Positions 24,273-32,182 are shown, numbered from the stretch's first letter. The stretch is DNA of 35,277 nt from Clostridiaceae bacterium (GCA_016282855.1 JAEELT010000005.1:1-35277); one strand, 5' to 3'. Translations and numbers: made by a program. The notes: generated by a model not told the origin, from the letters alone.

Positions 24273-26203
24273 TATCTTATCTTGCTTCCCGCGGGTACGC
24301 CGTCAAGGAATACCACTTTCACATCGTCCTCGCCGGCATCGGCGGCAAGTATCATGCCGCAGCTTTCCACTCCGCAGAGCACCGCGGGCTTAAGATTTGA
24401 AACGAGAATAACCGTTTTGCCGATGAGGTCCTCGGGTTTATACCATTTGGCAATTCCGCTCGCAACGGTGCGGGGCTCGCCTGTGCCCACATCGAGTGTG
24501 AGCTGAAGAAGCTTCTTTGCTTTCTTCACGGGGAAACAGTCTGTTATTTTTGCGGCTCTCAGGTCAACGCTCGCAAATTCATCTATGCCTATTTTGGCTA
24601 TTCCTTCAATCTCTGCTTTCAGGGGATTTTCCTTCACGGCGGATGCGGCGCTGAGCTCTTCGAGCTCCTTCTGCATATCAAGCCTCGGGAAGATTATCGC
24701 ACCCTTGACCACGGAATAAGACTCCCTCTGCGCGTAGGTGAAGGCTTCGCTCCATACAAACTCTTTTTCTATGCCGAGCTGCTCCCTGATTAAGGGGGCG
24801 GTGGCAGGCATAAAGGGAGCTATAAGCACCGAGGTAATCCTCAGGCACTCGCAAAGGTTATACATTACATCGGCGAGCTTTGCGCTGTTGCTTTCATCCT
24901 TGGCAAGAATCCAGGGAGTGGTTTCGTCAATGTATTTGTTTGTGGCGGAAACGAGCTTCCAGATTTCCGAAAGAGCCACGGAGAAGTTGAGCGCGTCCAG
25001 GTTTTCCTGCGCCTTCTGAGCTGCCGTTTTTGCCGTTTCAATCAAATTTGCGTCAAAATCGGTTGCTTCTCTTTCGGCGGGAATCGTGCCGCCGAAGTAT
25101 TTTTCAACCATCGAAACAGTTCTTGAAAGCAGATTTCCGAGGTCGTTGGCAAGGTCGGAGTTTATCCTGTTAATAAGATTTTCATTTGAGAATACGCCGT
25201 CAGAGCCGAAGGCGATTTCTCTGAGAAGATAGTATCTCAGAGAGTCAACCCCGTATCTTTCCGCGAGAATAACAGGGTCAACGACATTGCCCTTGGATTT
25301 GGACATTTTGCCGCCCTCAAGCAGAACCCAGCCGTGGGCATAAACCTTGTCGGGGCAGGGTATATCAAGAGACATAAGAAACGCCGGCCAGTAAATGGTG
25401 TGGAATCTTACTATATCCTTGCCTATGAGCTGCACATTCGCGGGCCAGAACTTCTTATAGAGGGTGTCGTCCTCTCCCGTGTAGCCGAGGGCTGTGATAT
25501 AGTTTGTGAGGGCGTCAAGCCACACATATATAACGTGATCCGGGTTAACGGGTACGGGTATGCCCCATTTGAAGGAAGAGCGGGATATGCATAAATCCTG
25601 AAGGCCGGGCTTTATGAAATTGTTTATCATCTCATTCTGCCTGCTGACGGGCTCTATGAATCCCGGGTGCTCCTCATAGTATTTCACAAGCCTGTCTGAG
25701 TAGTTTGAAAGCTTGAAGAAGTACGCTTCCTCCTCTGCTTTATAAACAGGTCTGCCGCAGTCGGGGCATTTGCCGTCCGATGCCTGAGTCTCTGTCCAGA
25801 AGGATTCGCAGGGCTTGCAGTAAAGGCCCTCGTATTTGCCCTTGTATATATCGCCCTTTTCGTACATCTTTTCAAAAATGCGCTGAACGGCTTTTTCGTG
25901 GTACTCATCCGTTGTGCGGATGAATTTATCGTTGCTGATGTTCATAAGCTTCCACAGCTCTTTTATGCCTGCAACGATATTGTCAACATACTCCTTGGGG
26001 GTAACGCCTGCTTCCTTTGCCTTGTCCTCAATTTTCTGGCCGTGCTCATCGGTGCCGGTAAGGAAGAAAACCTCCTTGCCCTGCAGGCGCTTGTATCTTG
26101 CCATCGTATCGGCGGCAACGGTGGAATATGTATGGCCTATATGAAGCTTATCCGAAGGATAGTATATGGGTGTTGTGATATAAAATGTGTTTCTTTCGTT
26201 CAT
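24272..26203 (-). CDS. metG: methionyl-tRNA synthetase
   Basis: Class I aminoacyl-tRNA synthetase charging tRNA-Met. The 643-residue protein has HIGH at 21-24, KMSKS at 299-303, and a four-cysteine zinc knuckle (CKPC...CPDC). An anticodon-binding helical domain and a C-terminal OB-fold tRNA-binding domain (VDLRAAKITDC...LVSNLKPA) follow. I chose ATG 26203, 8 bases after AAGGAG. A GTG three codons earlier overlaps that site and is unlikely. It starts 21 bases after nagB, and no T-box leader is present. Confidence 0.97.
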   Translation of the reverse strand: MNERNTFYITTPIYYPSDKLHIGHTYSTVAADTMARYKRLQGKEVFFLTGTDEHGQKIEDKAKEAGVTPKEYVDNIVAGIKELWKLMNISNDKFIRTTDEYHEKAVQRIFEKMYEKGDIYKGKYEGLYCKPCESFWTETQASDGKCPDCGRPVYKAEEEAYFFKLSNYSDRLVKYYEEHPGFIEPVSRQNEMINNFIKPGLQDLCISRSSFKWGIPVPVNPDHVIYVWLDALTNYITALGYTGEDDTLYKKFWPANVQLIGKDIVRFHTIYWPAFLMSLDIPCPDKVYAHGWVLLEGGKMSKSKGNVVDPVILAERYGVDSLRYYLLREIAFGSDGVFSNENLINRINSDLANDLGNLLSRTVSMVEKYFGGTIPAEREATDFDANLIETAKTAAQKAQENLDALNFSVALSEIWKLVSATNKYIDETTPWILAKDESNSAKLADVMYNLCECLRITSVLIAPFMPATAPLIREQLGIEKEFVWSEAFTYAQRESYSVVKGAIIFPRLDMQKELEELSAASAVKENPLKAEIEGIAKIGIDEFASVDLRAAKITDCFPVKKAKKLLQLTLDVGTGEPRTVASGIAKWYKPEDLIGKTVILVSNLKPAVLCGVESCGMILAADAGEDDVKVVFLDGVPAGSKIR

Positions 26204-26224
26204 TGTTTTCACTCCTTGCTGAGA

Positions 26225-26944
26225 TTAAAGCAGCGCCGCGGCTGCGGGGTCAAGGAATACCGTCACATCGCTGTGCTGCTGCAGAATTGATGCGGGGCAG
26301 GCGGGGGTAACGGGGCCCTTTATCATGTTTTTTACCGCTTCGGCCTTAGAAGCACCGGTGGCAATCATAATTATTTTCTTGGAACGCATTATGGAGCCTA
26401 TGCCCATGGTGATGGCGTAACGGGGCATCGGAATGTCATCAAAATAGATTGAATTAGCGTCTATTGTGGACTGAGTGAGAGCCACCCTCCACGCTTCATC
26501 CGTGAACTTGTCACCGGGCTCGTTGAAGGCTATGTGGCCGTTTCTGCCTATGCCGAGCAGCTGTATATCTATGCCGCCCTTTGCTTTGATTGCGGCGGCG
26601 TATCTTGCCGATTCCTCGTCCGGGTCCGCGTTGCCGTCAAGAAAATCGACATTTGCCATATCGATATCCGTTCTGGAAAACAGGTTTTCGCACATGAAGG
26701 TGAAATAGCTGTTTTTGTGGTCTCTGGGGAGGTCGCAGTATTCGTCAAGGTTAAAGGTGCTTACGCCTTTGAGCGACACCTTGCCCTGCCTGCAGCTCTG
26801 CGCGATGTAATCATAGGTGGGCACCGGGGAGGCGCCTGTTGCGAAGCCGAGCACGCAGGTGGGGTTTGCGTTTATGAAATCAACATAAAGCCGGCCCGCG
26901 GCTGCTCCTATTTCTTTTTCGCTGCCGAGTATTCTTATATCCAT
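26225..26944 (-). CDS. nagB: glucosamine-6-phosphate deaminase
   Basis: Converts glucosamine-6-phosphate to fructose-6-phosphate and ammonia, feeding amino sugars into glycolysis. The 239-residue length matches the monomeric Firmicute form. Motifs are LGFATGASPVPTY, FNLDEYCDLP (catalytic Asp) and LLGIGRNGHIAFNEPG (catalytic His and Glu), where Asn replaces the E. coli Asp as in B. subtilis. AAAAGGAG precedes the ATG. No nagA is in the window. It lies 14 bases after the oxidoreductase gene. Confidence 0.95.
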   Translation of the reverse strand: MDIRILGSEKEIGAAAGRLYVDFINANPTCVLGFATGASPVPTYDYIAQSCRQGKVSLKGVSTFNLDEYCDLPRDHKNSYFTFMCENLFSRTDIDMANVDFLDGNADPDEESARYAAAIKAKGGIDIQLLGIGRNGHIAFNEPGDKFTDEAWRVALTQSTIDANSIYFDDIPMPRYAITMGIGSIMRSKKIIMIATGASKAEAVKNMIKGPVTPACPASILQQHSDVTVFLDPAAAALL

Positions 26945-26958
26945 TGTTTCATCTCCTT

Positions 26959-28029
26959 TTAGTCGATGACTGTCTCTCTGTGTGTGTCCGATGAATCGTA
27001 AATGGCCTGCATTATCTTTGAGGTGAGCACGGCGTTGTCAATATACTGCCTGTTTTTGCCGCCGCCCTGTGCAACGAGCCTTACGAAATCGTTTATTTCG
27101 TTTTCATACATATTTGTTTCGCGCGCTGTGACCTTCTCCTGTGTGAGCATACCGTTTTTAACGCCGTAAATTGTAAAATCTCCGCAGTAGTTAAGGCGTA
27201 CACCGGCCTTTGTGCCCATAAAGTCAATGAAGGTTTCGCTCTTGCCTATGTTCTGCGCCCAGGCGCCGTTGAAGCTGATAACGGGGCCGGTTGTGCGGAT
27301 TATGCCGGTTACCGAGTCATCCACATCATAGGTTCCGTTTTCCGTGTCGGAGGTCTGCTCGGCCCACATACCGGTGTAAACATAGTTTTTCATATCGGCT
27401 CCGAGCTTGCAGAAAGCCTCGCCCGACGCCGTCAGAGGCTTGGGGTCGCCGCAGCAGTACATAATAAGATCAAGGTAGTGCACGCCCCAGTCGATGAGAG
27501 CTCCGCCGCCCGAAACGGCTTTTCTGGTGAAGTCACCGCCGAGCCCGGGTATTGAGCGGTGGGCGCGGAATGAAGCGTAAACGTGGTAAACCTCGCCGAG
27601 CTCCCCGCTGTCAATCAGATCCTTGATTTTATTGACATAGGTATTGAATCTGTTGCATACGCCTATGTTGAGAATTTTGCCTGTCTCGTGTGAAACTCTC
27701 TGCATTTCGAGGGCCTCGCTGAGTATTCTTGCGGCCGGCTTTTCGCACAGAACGTGTTTGCCCGCCTTCATGAAGTCTATTGAAATAATCGAATGGAAGT
27801 CATTGTGTGTGCAAACGGAAACCGCGTCAAGCTCCGGGTCGCCGAGTATATCGTGATAGTCCGTCACCGCCGTGCCGCAGCCGTATTTTTCAACCGCGTC
27901 CTGCGCCCTTTCGGGGATTATGTCGCAGAAATATTTTATTTCAACATTTTCGTTTTTCATATAAGAGGGAATGTGAGAAGCGTTTGCTATTGTGCCGCAG
28001 CCGATGACCGCAACTTTTATCTTTTTCAT
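26959..28029 (-). CDS. Gfo/Idh/MocA family NAD(P)-dependent oxidoreductase
   Basis: A 356-residue sugar or cyclitol dehydrogenase. The N-terminal Rossmann domain has VIGCGTIANASH, and the EKP catalytic motif appears as HVLCEKPAAR. The C-terminal substrate domain shows GGGALIDWGVHYLDLIMY with the typical Asp and His. Family members oxidise hydroxyls of myo-inositol, glucose derivatives or glycosides; the substrate is unknown. It is the first gene of the - strand unit and diverges from two TIM-barrel sugar enzymes, which suggests a shared pathway. GAAAGGG precedes the ATG. Confidence 0.93.
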   Translation of the reverse strand: MKKIKVAVIGCGTIANASHIPSYMKNENVEIKYFCDIIPERAQDAVEKYGCGTAVTDYHDILGDPELDAVSVCTHNDFHSIISIDFMKAGKHVLCEKPAARILSEALEMQRVSHETGKILNIGVCNRFNTYVNKIKDLIDSGELGEVYHVYASFRAHRSIPGLGGDFTRKAVSGGGALIDWGVHYLDLIMYCCGDPKPLTASGEAFCKLGADMKNYVYTGMWAEQTSDTENGTYDVDDSVTGIIRTTGPVISFNGAWAQNIGKSETFIDFMGTKAGVRLNYCGDFTIYGVKNGMLTQEKVTARETNMYENEINDFVRLVAQGGGKNRQYIDNAVLTSKIMQAIYDSSDTHRETVID

Positions 28030-28044
28030 AAAGTCAGCCCTTTC

Positions 28045-28087
28045 GTATATATTTTTTCAATATACTATAATATACCAACACTCTTAA
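28045..28087 (-). promoter_or_regulatory. candidate promoter and operator of the oxidoreductase unit
   Basis: On the - strand TTAAGA (28087-28082) and TATATT (28064-28059) are 17 bases apart. On the + strand GTATAT (28045-28050) and ATATAC (28060-28065) form an inverted repeat over the -10 and start region. A second ATATAC follows at 28070-28075, one helical turn away. The AT-rich setting makes chance matches easy. Confidence 0.35.
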
Positions 28088-28133
28088 AAAGTAAAGAAAA
28101 ATAAAAATTATTCGGGTGAATGGAATATGCCTA

Positions 28134-28163
28134 TTGATATAAAGAGAAATGATGTGATATACT
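28134..28163 (+). promoter_or_regulatory. promoter of the TIM-barrel/hydrolase operon
   Basis: TTGATA at 28134-28139 and TATACT at 28158-28163 have an 18-base spacer, giving a start near 28170 and a leader of about 28 bases. It diverges from the promoter at 28059-28087. Confidence 0.55.
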
Positions 28164-28197
28164 TGCCTTGTATAACAATGCAAACGGAGGAATTGCT

Positions 28198-29037
28198 ATG
28201 AGCAGATTTCAGATTGGCGTTATAATTGATTCTTTCAGAACCGATACCGAAACAGCGGTCAAAAAGGCCGCGCTTGTCGGCGCGCAGGGCATCCAGGTTT
28301 ATGCCACAAAAGGCGAAATGGCTCCCGAAAATATGACCGCCTCAAAAAAAGCGTGGTTCAACGCGCTTGTCGCGGATAACGGGCTTAAGGTTTCCGCTCT
28401 TTGCGGCGATCTGGGCGGCGGCTTCGGCGACAGGGAGGCAAACCCCGGCAAGATAGAAAAATCCAAGAGAATACTCGACCTCGCGAAGGAGCTCGGCACC
28501 GATATAGTTACCACTCATATCGGCGTTGTGCCCGGCGATAAAAATCACGAGAGATATAAGATTATGCAGGAGGCCTGCTTCGAGCTCTCGCGCTACGCTG
28601 ACAGCATTGACGCGCATTTCGCTATTGAAACCGGCCCCGAGACCTCCGCTGTGCTCAAGGGTTTTCTTGACGAGCTCGGCTCCACGGGAGTAGGCGTAAA
28701 TCTTGACCCCGCCAACCTTGTTATGGTCACGGGCGACGACCCTGCCGGCGCGGTTTACAATCTGCGCGATTATATAGTCCACACCCACGCCAAAGACGGT
28801 AAGCAGCTTTACTACAAGGATCCCGAAATGGTTTACGGCATAGTGAAGGATTCCCTTGTGACAGGGCCGAGCTTTCTTGAGGTGCCTCTGGGCGAGGGCA
28901 GTGTTCCCTGGAGCAAATACCTTGACGCTCTTGAGAATATAGGTTTCAGCGGCTTCCTGACTATCGAAAGGGAAGTCGGCGACGACCCTGAAAAAGATAT
29001 AAGAGCCGCTGTTGAATTTCTCAGAGCAAGAATATAA
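28198..29037 (+). CDS. sugar phosphate isomerase/epimerase (TIM barrel) 1
   Basis: A 279-residue xylose-isomerase-like TIM-barrel protein. The putative metal ligands are E144 (FAIETG), D170 (VNLDPANL), H197 (HTHAKDG) and E257 (LTIEREVG). GGAGG seven bases upstream selects ATG 28198 over an in-frame TTG at 28168. The fold covers ketose epimerases, hydroxypyruvate and inosose isomerases, and keto-glycoside lyases, so the reaction is open. A paralogue follows after 15 bases. Confidence 0.88.
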   Translation: MSRFQIGVIIDSFRTDTETAVKKAALVGAQGIQVYATKGEMAPENMTASKKAWFNALVADNGLKVSALCGDLGGGFGDREANPGKIEKSKRILDLAKELGTDIVTTHIGVVPGDKNHERYKIMQEACFELSRYADSIDAHFAIETGPETSAVLKGFLDELGSTGVGVNLDPANLVMVTGDDPAGAVYNLRDYIVHTHAKDGKQLYYKDPEMVYGIVKDSLVTGPSFLEVPLGEGSVPWSKYLDALENIGFSGFLTIEREVGDDPEKDIRAAVEFLRARI

Positions 29038-29052
29038 AAGAGGGCTGAATAT

Positions 29053-29901
29053 ATGAAAATCGGAGTAAGCAGTTACAGCTTCCAGCAGCTTATCAGCTCT
29101 GGAGCGCACACGCAAAAAAGCATTATTGCACTTGCCAAGGAAATGGGCTTTGACGGCATAGAATTCACCGACCTCAACACTCCCGACGGCATGACCGAGA
29201 AGGAGTACGCCCTTGAAATAAGAGAGGAGTGCGAAAAGCACTCCCTGCCGGTTGCCGCCTACACAATCGGCGCCGACCTGCTGAAGGGCGGGGATGAGAT
29301 TGAGAGAGTGTGCGGCAAGCTCGATGTTGCCGCCGTGCTCGGCGCTCCGGTCCTGCGCCACGACACCGCCTGGGGCCTCTCGGGCGAAGATAAGACTTAC
29401 AGGGGCTTTGATAACGTGCTTGAGCTTCTTGCCGACTCCTGCAGAAAAATAACGCAGTACGCCCGCTCGCTCGGCATTGTGACTGTAACCGAGAATCACG
29501 GTCAGTTCTGCCAGGAGAGCGCGAGAATTGAAAAACTTGTCAATACTGTGGCCGACCCGAATTTCGGCGTGCTGTGCGATATAGGCAATTTCTGCTGCGC
29601 CGACGAAAACAGCGCTCAGGCCGTAGGGCGTCTTCTGCCTTATATAAAGCACGTTCACGCCAAGGATTTCCACATAAAAAGCGGCAACGGCATAGACCCG
29701 GGCGAGGGCTTCTTCCGTTCAAGGAGCGGCAACTATCTCAGGGGCGCGATTATAGGCCACGGCGATGTGCCCGTGTATCAGTGCGTCAGGAATATTGCCG
29801 CGAGCGGCTATGACGGCTTTATAAGCATTGAGTTTGAAGGCATGGAAAACTGTCTCGGCGCAATCAGAATAGGTCTCAATAATCTTAAAAGGATGATTTA
29901 A
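29053..29901 (+). CDS. sugar phosphate isomerase/epimerase (TIM barrel) 2
   Basis: A 282-residue paralogue of the preceding enzyme. It starts MKIGVSSYSFQQ and shows the same metal-site pattern in order: TVTENHG, GVLCDIGNFCC, HVHAKDFH and ISIEFEG. Overall sequences differ clearly, so the two probably catalyse different steps or act on different substrates. The extra cysteine-containing NFCCADE loop is distinctive. The stop directly abuts the hydrolase GTG. Confidence 0.88.
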   Translation: MKIGVSSYSFQQLISSGAHTQKSIIALAKEMGFDGIEFTDLNTPDGMTEKEYALEIREECEKHSLPVAAYTIGADLLKGGDEIERVCGKLDVAAVLGAPVLRHDTAWGLSGEDKTYRGFDNVLELLADSCRKITQYARSLGIVTVTENHGQFCQESARIEKLVNTVADPNFGVLCDIGNFCCADENSAQAVGRLLPYIKHVHAKDFHIKSGNGIDPGEGFFRSRSGNYLRGAIIGHGDVPVYQCVRNIAASGYDGFISIEFEGMENCLGAIRIGLNNLKRMI

Positions 29902-30804
29902 GTGACTAAAGAAGAACTTAAGGCTCTTGTCAAGGCGGGTGAAACTCTTGAGCTTGATGACGCGGCAAGGAAGAAATATCCCGGCAACTATATAAAACTC
30001 TCTCACGGATATACTCACTATGAGCTTGCGGGCGAGGGGGAGCCGGTTGTGCTTGTTCACGGCTACTCAACTCCTTATTTTATCTATGACAAGCTGTTTG
30101 ACCGCTTTGTTGAGCTCGGCTATAAGGTGCTCCGCTATGACCTTTACGGCAGGGGATTTTCCGACAGACCGGGAGGCAGGCACGACCAGGACTTTTTTGC
30201 CTGTCAGCTTGATGAAATCACAAAAGCGCTTTTAGGAGATGAAACTTTTATCCTTGCCGGCACTTCTATGGGTGGGGCAATCTGCTCCGCCTATTGCAGA
30301 TTGTACCCGGGCAAGGTCAAAAAGTTGATTTTGCTCGCGCCGGCGGGTATGGACACATTCGGGCCTCCGTTTTATATGAAGCTGTGCGCTTCAAAGGGGC
30401 TCGGGCCTCTGCTTTTCAGTCTTATAGGCGACAGTATTCTTATAAAGAACACCTCAGGCGAGCTTTACCACTGCTCACAGGATGAGAAGGATTATTACAC
30501 ACGCTCATTTGCCGAGGGCTGCAAATACAAGGGCTACCTGAAATGCACGCTCTCATCCCTCAGATATACCATTCTTGACACCGGCAAATCCACCATGGGT
30601 TATAAGGCCGTGGGTGAGCAGGGGATACCTCTGCTTGTTATCTGGGGTGATATTGACAAAACAATGCCGTATTATCAGCACACACGCCTGCTTGAGGTCT
30701 GCCCTCAGGCGGAGCTTCACACCTTCGAGGGCTTCGGGCATACCTTCCTTTTTGATGACGGCAAAAAGACTATGGATGTTATCGAGCCTTTCCTTGAAGC
30801 ATAA
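29902..30804 (+). CDS. alpha/beta hydrolase
   Basis: A 300-residue alpha/beta-hydrolase-fold protein. The nucleophile elbow is GTS122MGG, the oxyanion-region motif is VLVHGYS, the acid is D250 or D252 (GDIDKTMP) and the base is H280 (GFGHTF). A lid-like helical insert lies at about 150-215. No signal peptide is seen. It starts at GTG immediately after the upstream TAA, with AAAAGG nine bases ahead. As third gene of the sugar operon it may cleave an ester on the substrate; that is inference. Confidence 0.9.
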   Translation: MTKEELKALVKAGETLELDDAARKKYPGNYIKLSHGYTHYELAGEGEPVVLVHGYSTPYFIYDKLFDRFVELGYKVLRYDLYGRGFSDRPGGRHDQDFFACQLDEITKALLGDETFILAGTSMGGAICSAYCRLYPGKVKKLILLAPAGMDTFGPPFYMKLCASKGLGPLLFSLIGDSILIKNTSGELYHCSQDEKDYYTRSFAEGCKYKGYLKCTLSSLRYTILDTGKSTMGYKAVGEQGIPLLVIWGDIDKTMPYYQHTRLLEVCPQAELHTFEGFGHTFLFDDGKKTMDVIEPFLEA

Positions 30805-30820
30805 ATCAGATAAAAAAGAC

Positions 30821-30849
30821 GCCGCATACGGAGCAAATCCGTATGCGGC
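30821..30849. terminator. bidirectional intrinsic terminator
   Basis: A perfect 12-base-pair stem (GCCGCATACGGA with TCCGTATGCGGC) has a GCAAA loop. The + strand tail is ATTTTGCTT. The - strand tail has six T after GTC. It separates the convergent hydrolase and repeat-protein genes and can serve both. Confidence 0.88.
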
Positions 30850-30863
30850 ATTTTGCTTGCAGA

Positions 30864-31301
30864 TTATTTTATAAGCCCTATGATTTTATCCTTGTTTTTG
30901 AATAATAACACGGCGCAGCCGCTGACTGCGGCGAGTGCCACGCTGCGGCGGATAACCTTCTTTACTATTTTGCCCGCTGCCTTGACAGCAACGGCTTTTA
31001 CTTCTTCCTTCGCCTTGTCGAGTGCGGCGTCCTTCACATTGTCAAGCGCTCCGTCGGCCTTGTCCTTCACCTTGCCCAAAGCTCCGTCCGCGGCAGTGAT
31101 GAGAGCGGCGGGAACCTTGCCTTCCGCTTTTTCTTTAACCTTGCCGAGAGCTCCGTCTGCAGCGTTCGCGAGCGACGCCGGTATAAGCTCCTGCGCTTTT
31201 TCTTTTATCTTATCCGCTGCGGCATCGGCGGCGCGGTCAATCGCTTTGCCTACAGCCGCTTCAATCAGACCCTGCTTTTCTTTTTTTGCTTTTTTGCTCA
31301 T
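30864..31301 (-). CDS. Lys/Ala-rich repeat protein with C-terminal hydrophobic segment
   Basis: A 145-residue protein I cannot assign to a family with confidence. It is mostly amphipathic helix made of Ala, Lys, Asp and Glu, with a 23-residue repeat containing AADGALGKVK(E/D)KA. A hydrophobic stretch at about 120-134 could be a membrane anchor, followed by a basic end. Composition resembles LEA-like or apolipoprotein-like stress proteins; that is only a resemblance. GGAGG eight bases before the ATG supports it. The overlapping + strand frame 30853-31410 has no such site and reads as a shadow. Confidence 0.7.
   Translation of the reverse strand: MSKKAKKEKQGLIEAAVGKAIDRAADAAADKIKEKAQELIPASLANAADGALGKVKEKAEGKVPAALITAADGALGKVKDKADGALDNVKDAALDKAKEEVKAVAVKAAGKIVKKVIRRSVALAAVSGCAVLLFKNKDKIIGLIK
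31070..31160. repeat. 69-base tandem repeat within the Lys/Ala-rich gene
   Basis: CCTTGCC-N3-AGCTCCGTC-N-GC occurs at 31070 and again at 31139, 69 bases apart. This corresponds to the 23-residue protein repeat. The copies have diverged, mostly at third codon positions, so selection acts on the protein. Confidence 0.6.
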
Positions 31302-31331
31302 ACCTTTACCTCCGTTTTATTCTTTAACAAA

Positions 31332-31360
31332 AGTTTACACCTTATTGCGCGGTTTTGCAA
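31332..31360 (-). promoter_or_regulatory. candidate promoter of the Lys/Ala-rich gene
   Basis: On the - strand TTGCAA (31360-31355) and TAAACT (31337-31332) are 17 bases apart, about 30 bases before the ATG at 31301. It diverges from the tetR promoter, whose -35 box starts 34 bases away. Confidence 0.4.
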
Positions 31361-31393
31361 GCGTATTATTTTTATATATATACTCAATAATTA

Positions 31394-31422
31394 TTGACAC
31401 CGGAGGCTGATAGTGATAGAAT
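31394..31422 (+). promoter_or_regulatory. strong sigma-A promoter of the tetR gene
   Basis: A perfect -35 TTGACA (31394-31399) and TAGAAT (31417-31422) are separated by 17 bases. Transcription would start near 31429, leaving a leader of about 58 bases. The -10 box lies within the palindrome at 31412-31466, so a bound repressor would block the promoter. Confidence 0.75.
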
Positions 31423-31466
31423 ATTTATCATAATAAAGCATTTATTATGGTGCAGTGTTTATCACT
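31412..31466. promoter_or_regulatory. two-tier palindromic operator of the TetR-type regulator
   Basis: An inner perfect inverted repeat CATAATAAA-GCA-TTTATTATG (31429-31449) is flanked by an outer pair AGTGATA (31412-31418) and TATCACT (31460-31466). Exactly 10 bases lie on each side, so both pairs share one centre at 31439. Further local dyads are TGATA-N7-TATCA (31414-31430) and CAGTG-N5-CACTG (31453-31467). This is the expected layout for autoregulation. Confidence 0.6.
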
Positions 31467-31486
31467 GATATGAAAGGTCTGATGAA

Positions 31487-32131
31487 ATGCGTAACGCAGA
31501 AAAAGATTTCATTGAGATGACCGAGCGGCGCGAAAGCATGCTCGAAACGGGCTTCACGCTGTTTGCCCGCGACGGCATAGAGCCGGTCTCAATGCAGCAG
31601 GTTGCCGATGCCTGCGGGGTCGGGATAGCCACCCTGTACCGCTATTTCAGCACAAAGCAGGATTTTGTGATAGCAATCGGCACACGCAAGTGGAATGATT
31701 ACATAGGCACCGTGATACGGGAGAGAGAGAAAGACAGCGTTGAATCCATGACGGCGGCTGAGGAGTTCGCCTACTATCTGCGTTTTTATATTGATCTTTA
31801 CCGCAACCATAAGGATATTCTCCGCTTCAACCAGAACTTCAACAATTATGTTTTGCACGAGGACGCTTCTCAGGCGCAGCTCAGGCCGTATATTGACGCA
31901 ATAAGCAATATCGGGCGGTTGTTTCACGGAATTTATATCAAGGCGCAGGCGGACGGCACCCTGCGTACCGATATGCCTGAGGAAAAGATGTTTGCCGCCA
32001 CAAGCCACATAATGCTTGCCGTTGCGGTGCGCTACGCTCAGGGCCTGCTTTATTCCGGGCACAGCGAGGCGGATATGACAGACGAAATGAATCTGCTCAG
32101 AGATATGATAGTCAGAACATTTACACCCTGA
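31487..32131 (+). CDS. TetR/AcrR family transcriptional regulator
   Basis: A 214-residue one-component regulator. The N-terminal helix-turn-helix (about 15-60) has the typical pattern GFTLFARDGIEPVSMQQVAD followed by ACGVGIATLYRYFSTKQDF. The C-terminal half is the all-helical ligand-binding and dimerisation domain; the ligand is unknown. AAAGGT lies 8 bases before the ATG. It likely represses its own promoter and may control the secreted protein gene that starts 71 bases downstream, as well as the divergent repeat-protein gene. Confidence 0.92.
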   Translation: MRNAEKDFIEMTERRESMLETGFTLFARDGIEPVSMQQVADACGVGIATLYRYFSTKQDFVIAIGTRKWNDYIGTVIREREKDSVESMTAAEEFAYYLRFYIDLYRNHKDILRFNQNFNNYVLHEDASQAQLRPYIDAISNIGRLFHGIYIKAQADGTLRTDMPEEKMFAATSHIMLAVAVRYAQGLLYSGHSEADMTDEMNLLRDMIVRTFTP

Positions 32132-32168
32132 ACGGCAAATAATCAGTCACACAAGTAACCGAGTCAGC

Positions 32169-32182
32169 GGGGATTCTTCCCC
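32169..32182 (+). other. small hairpin between tetR and the secreted-protein gene
   Basis: GGGGA and TCCCC form a 5-base-pair stem around TTCT, ending 6 bases before the AAAGGAG site of the next gene. No U-run follows and no promoter is evident in the 71-base gap, so read-through from tetR is likely. Confidence 0.3.

Noticed and set aside
28111-28122. ATTCGGGTGAAT dyad before the TIM-barrel operon promoter
   Set aside because: Only four-base arms, easily expected by chance.
28342-29673. 443-codon open frame on the - strand opposite the two TIM-barrel genes
   Set aside because: It is in register with the + strand codons, so its stops correspond to CTA, TTA and TCA, which these genes rarely use. 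No ribosome binding site, and both + strand genes are clear families.
30853-31410. 185-codon + strand frame opposite the Lys/Ala-rich gene
   Set aside because: It starts in the terminator region without a ribosome binding site, and its Ser/Ala/Phe composition is the mirror of the repeat protein.
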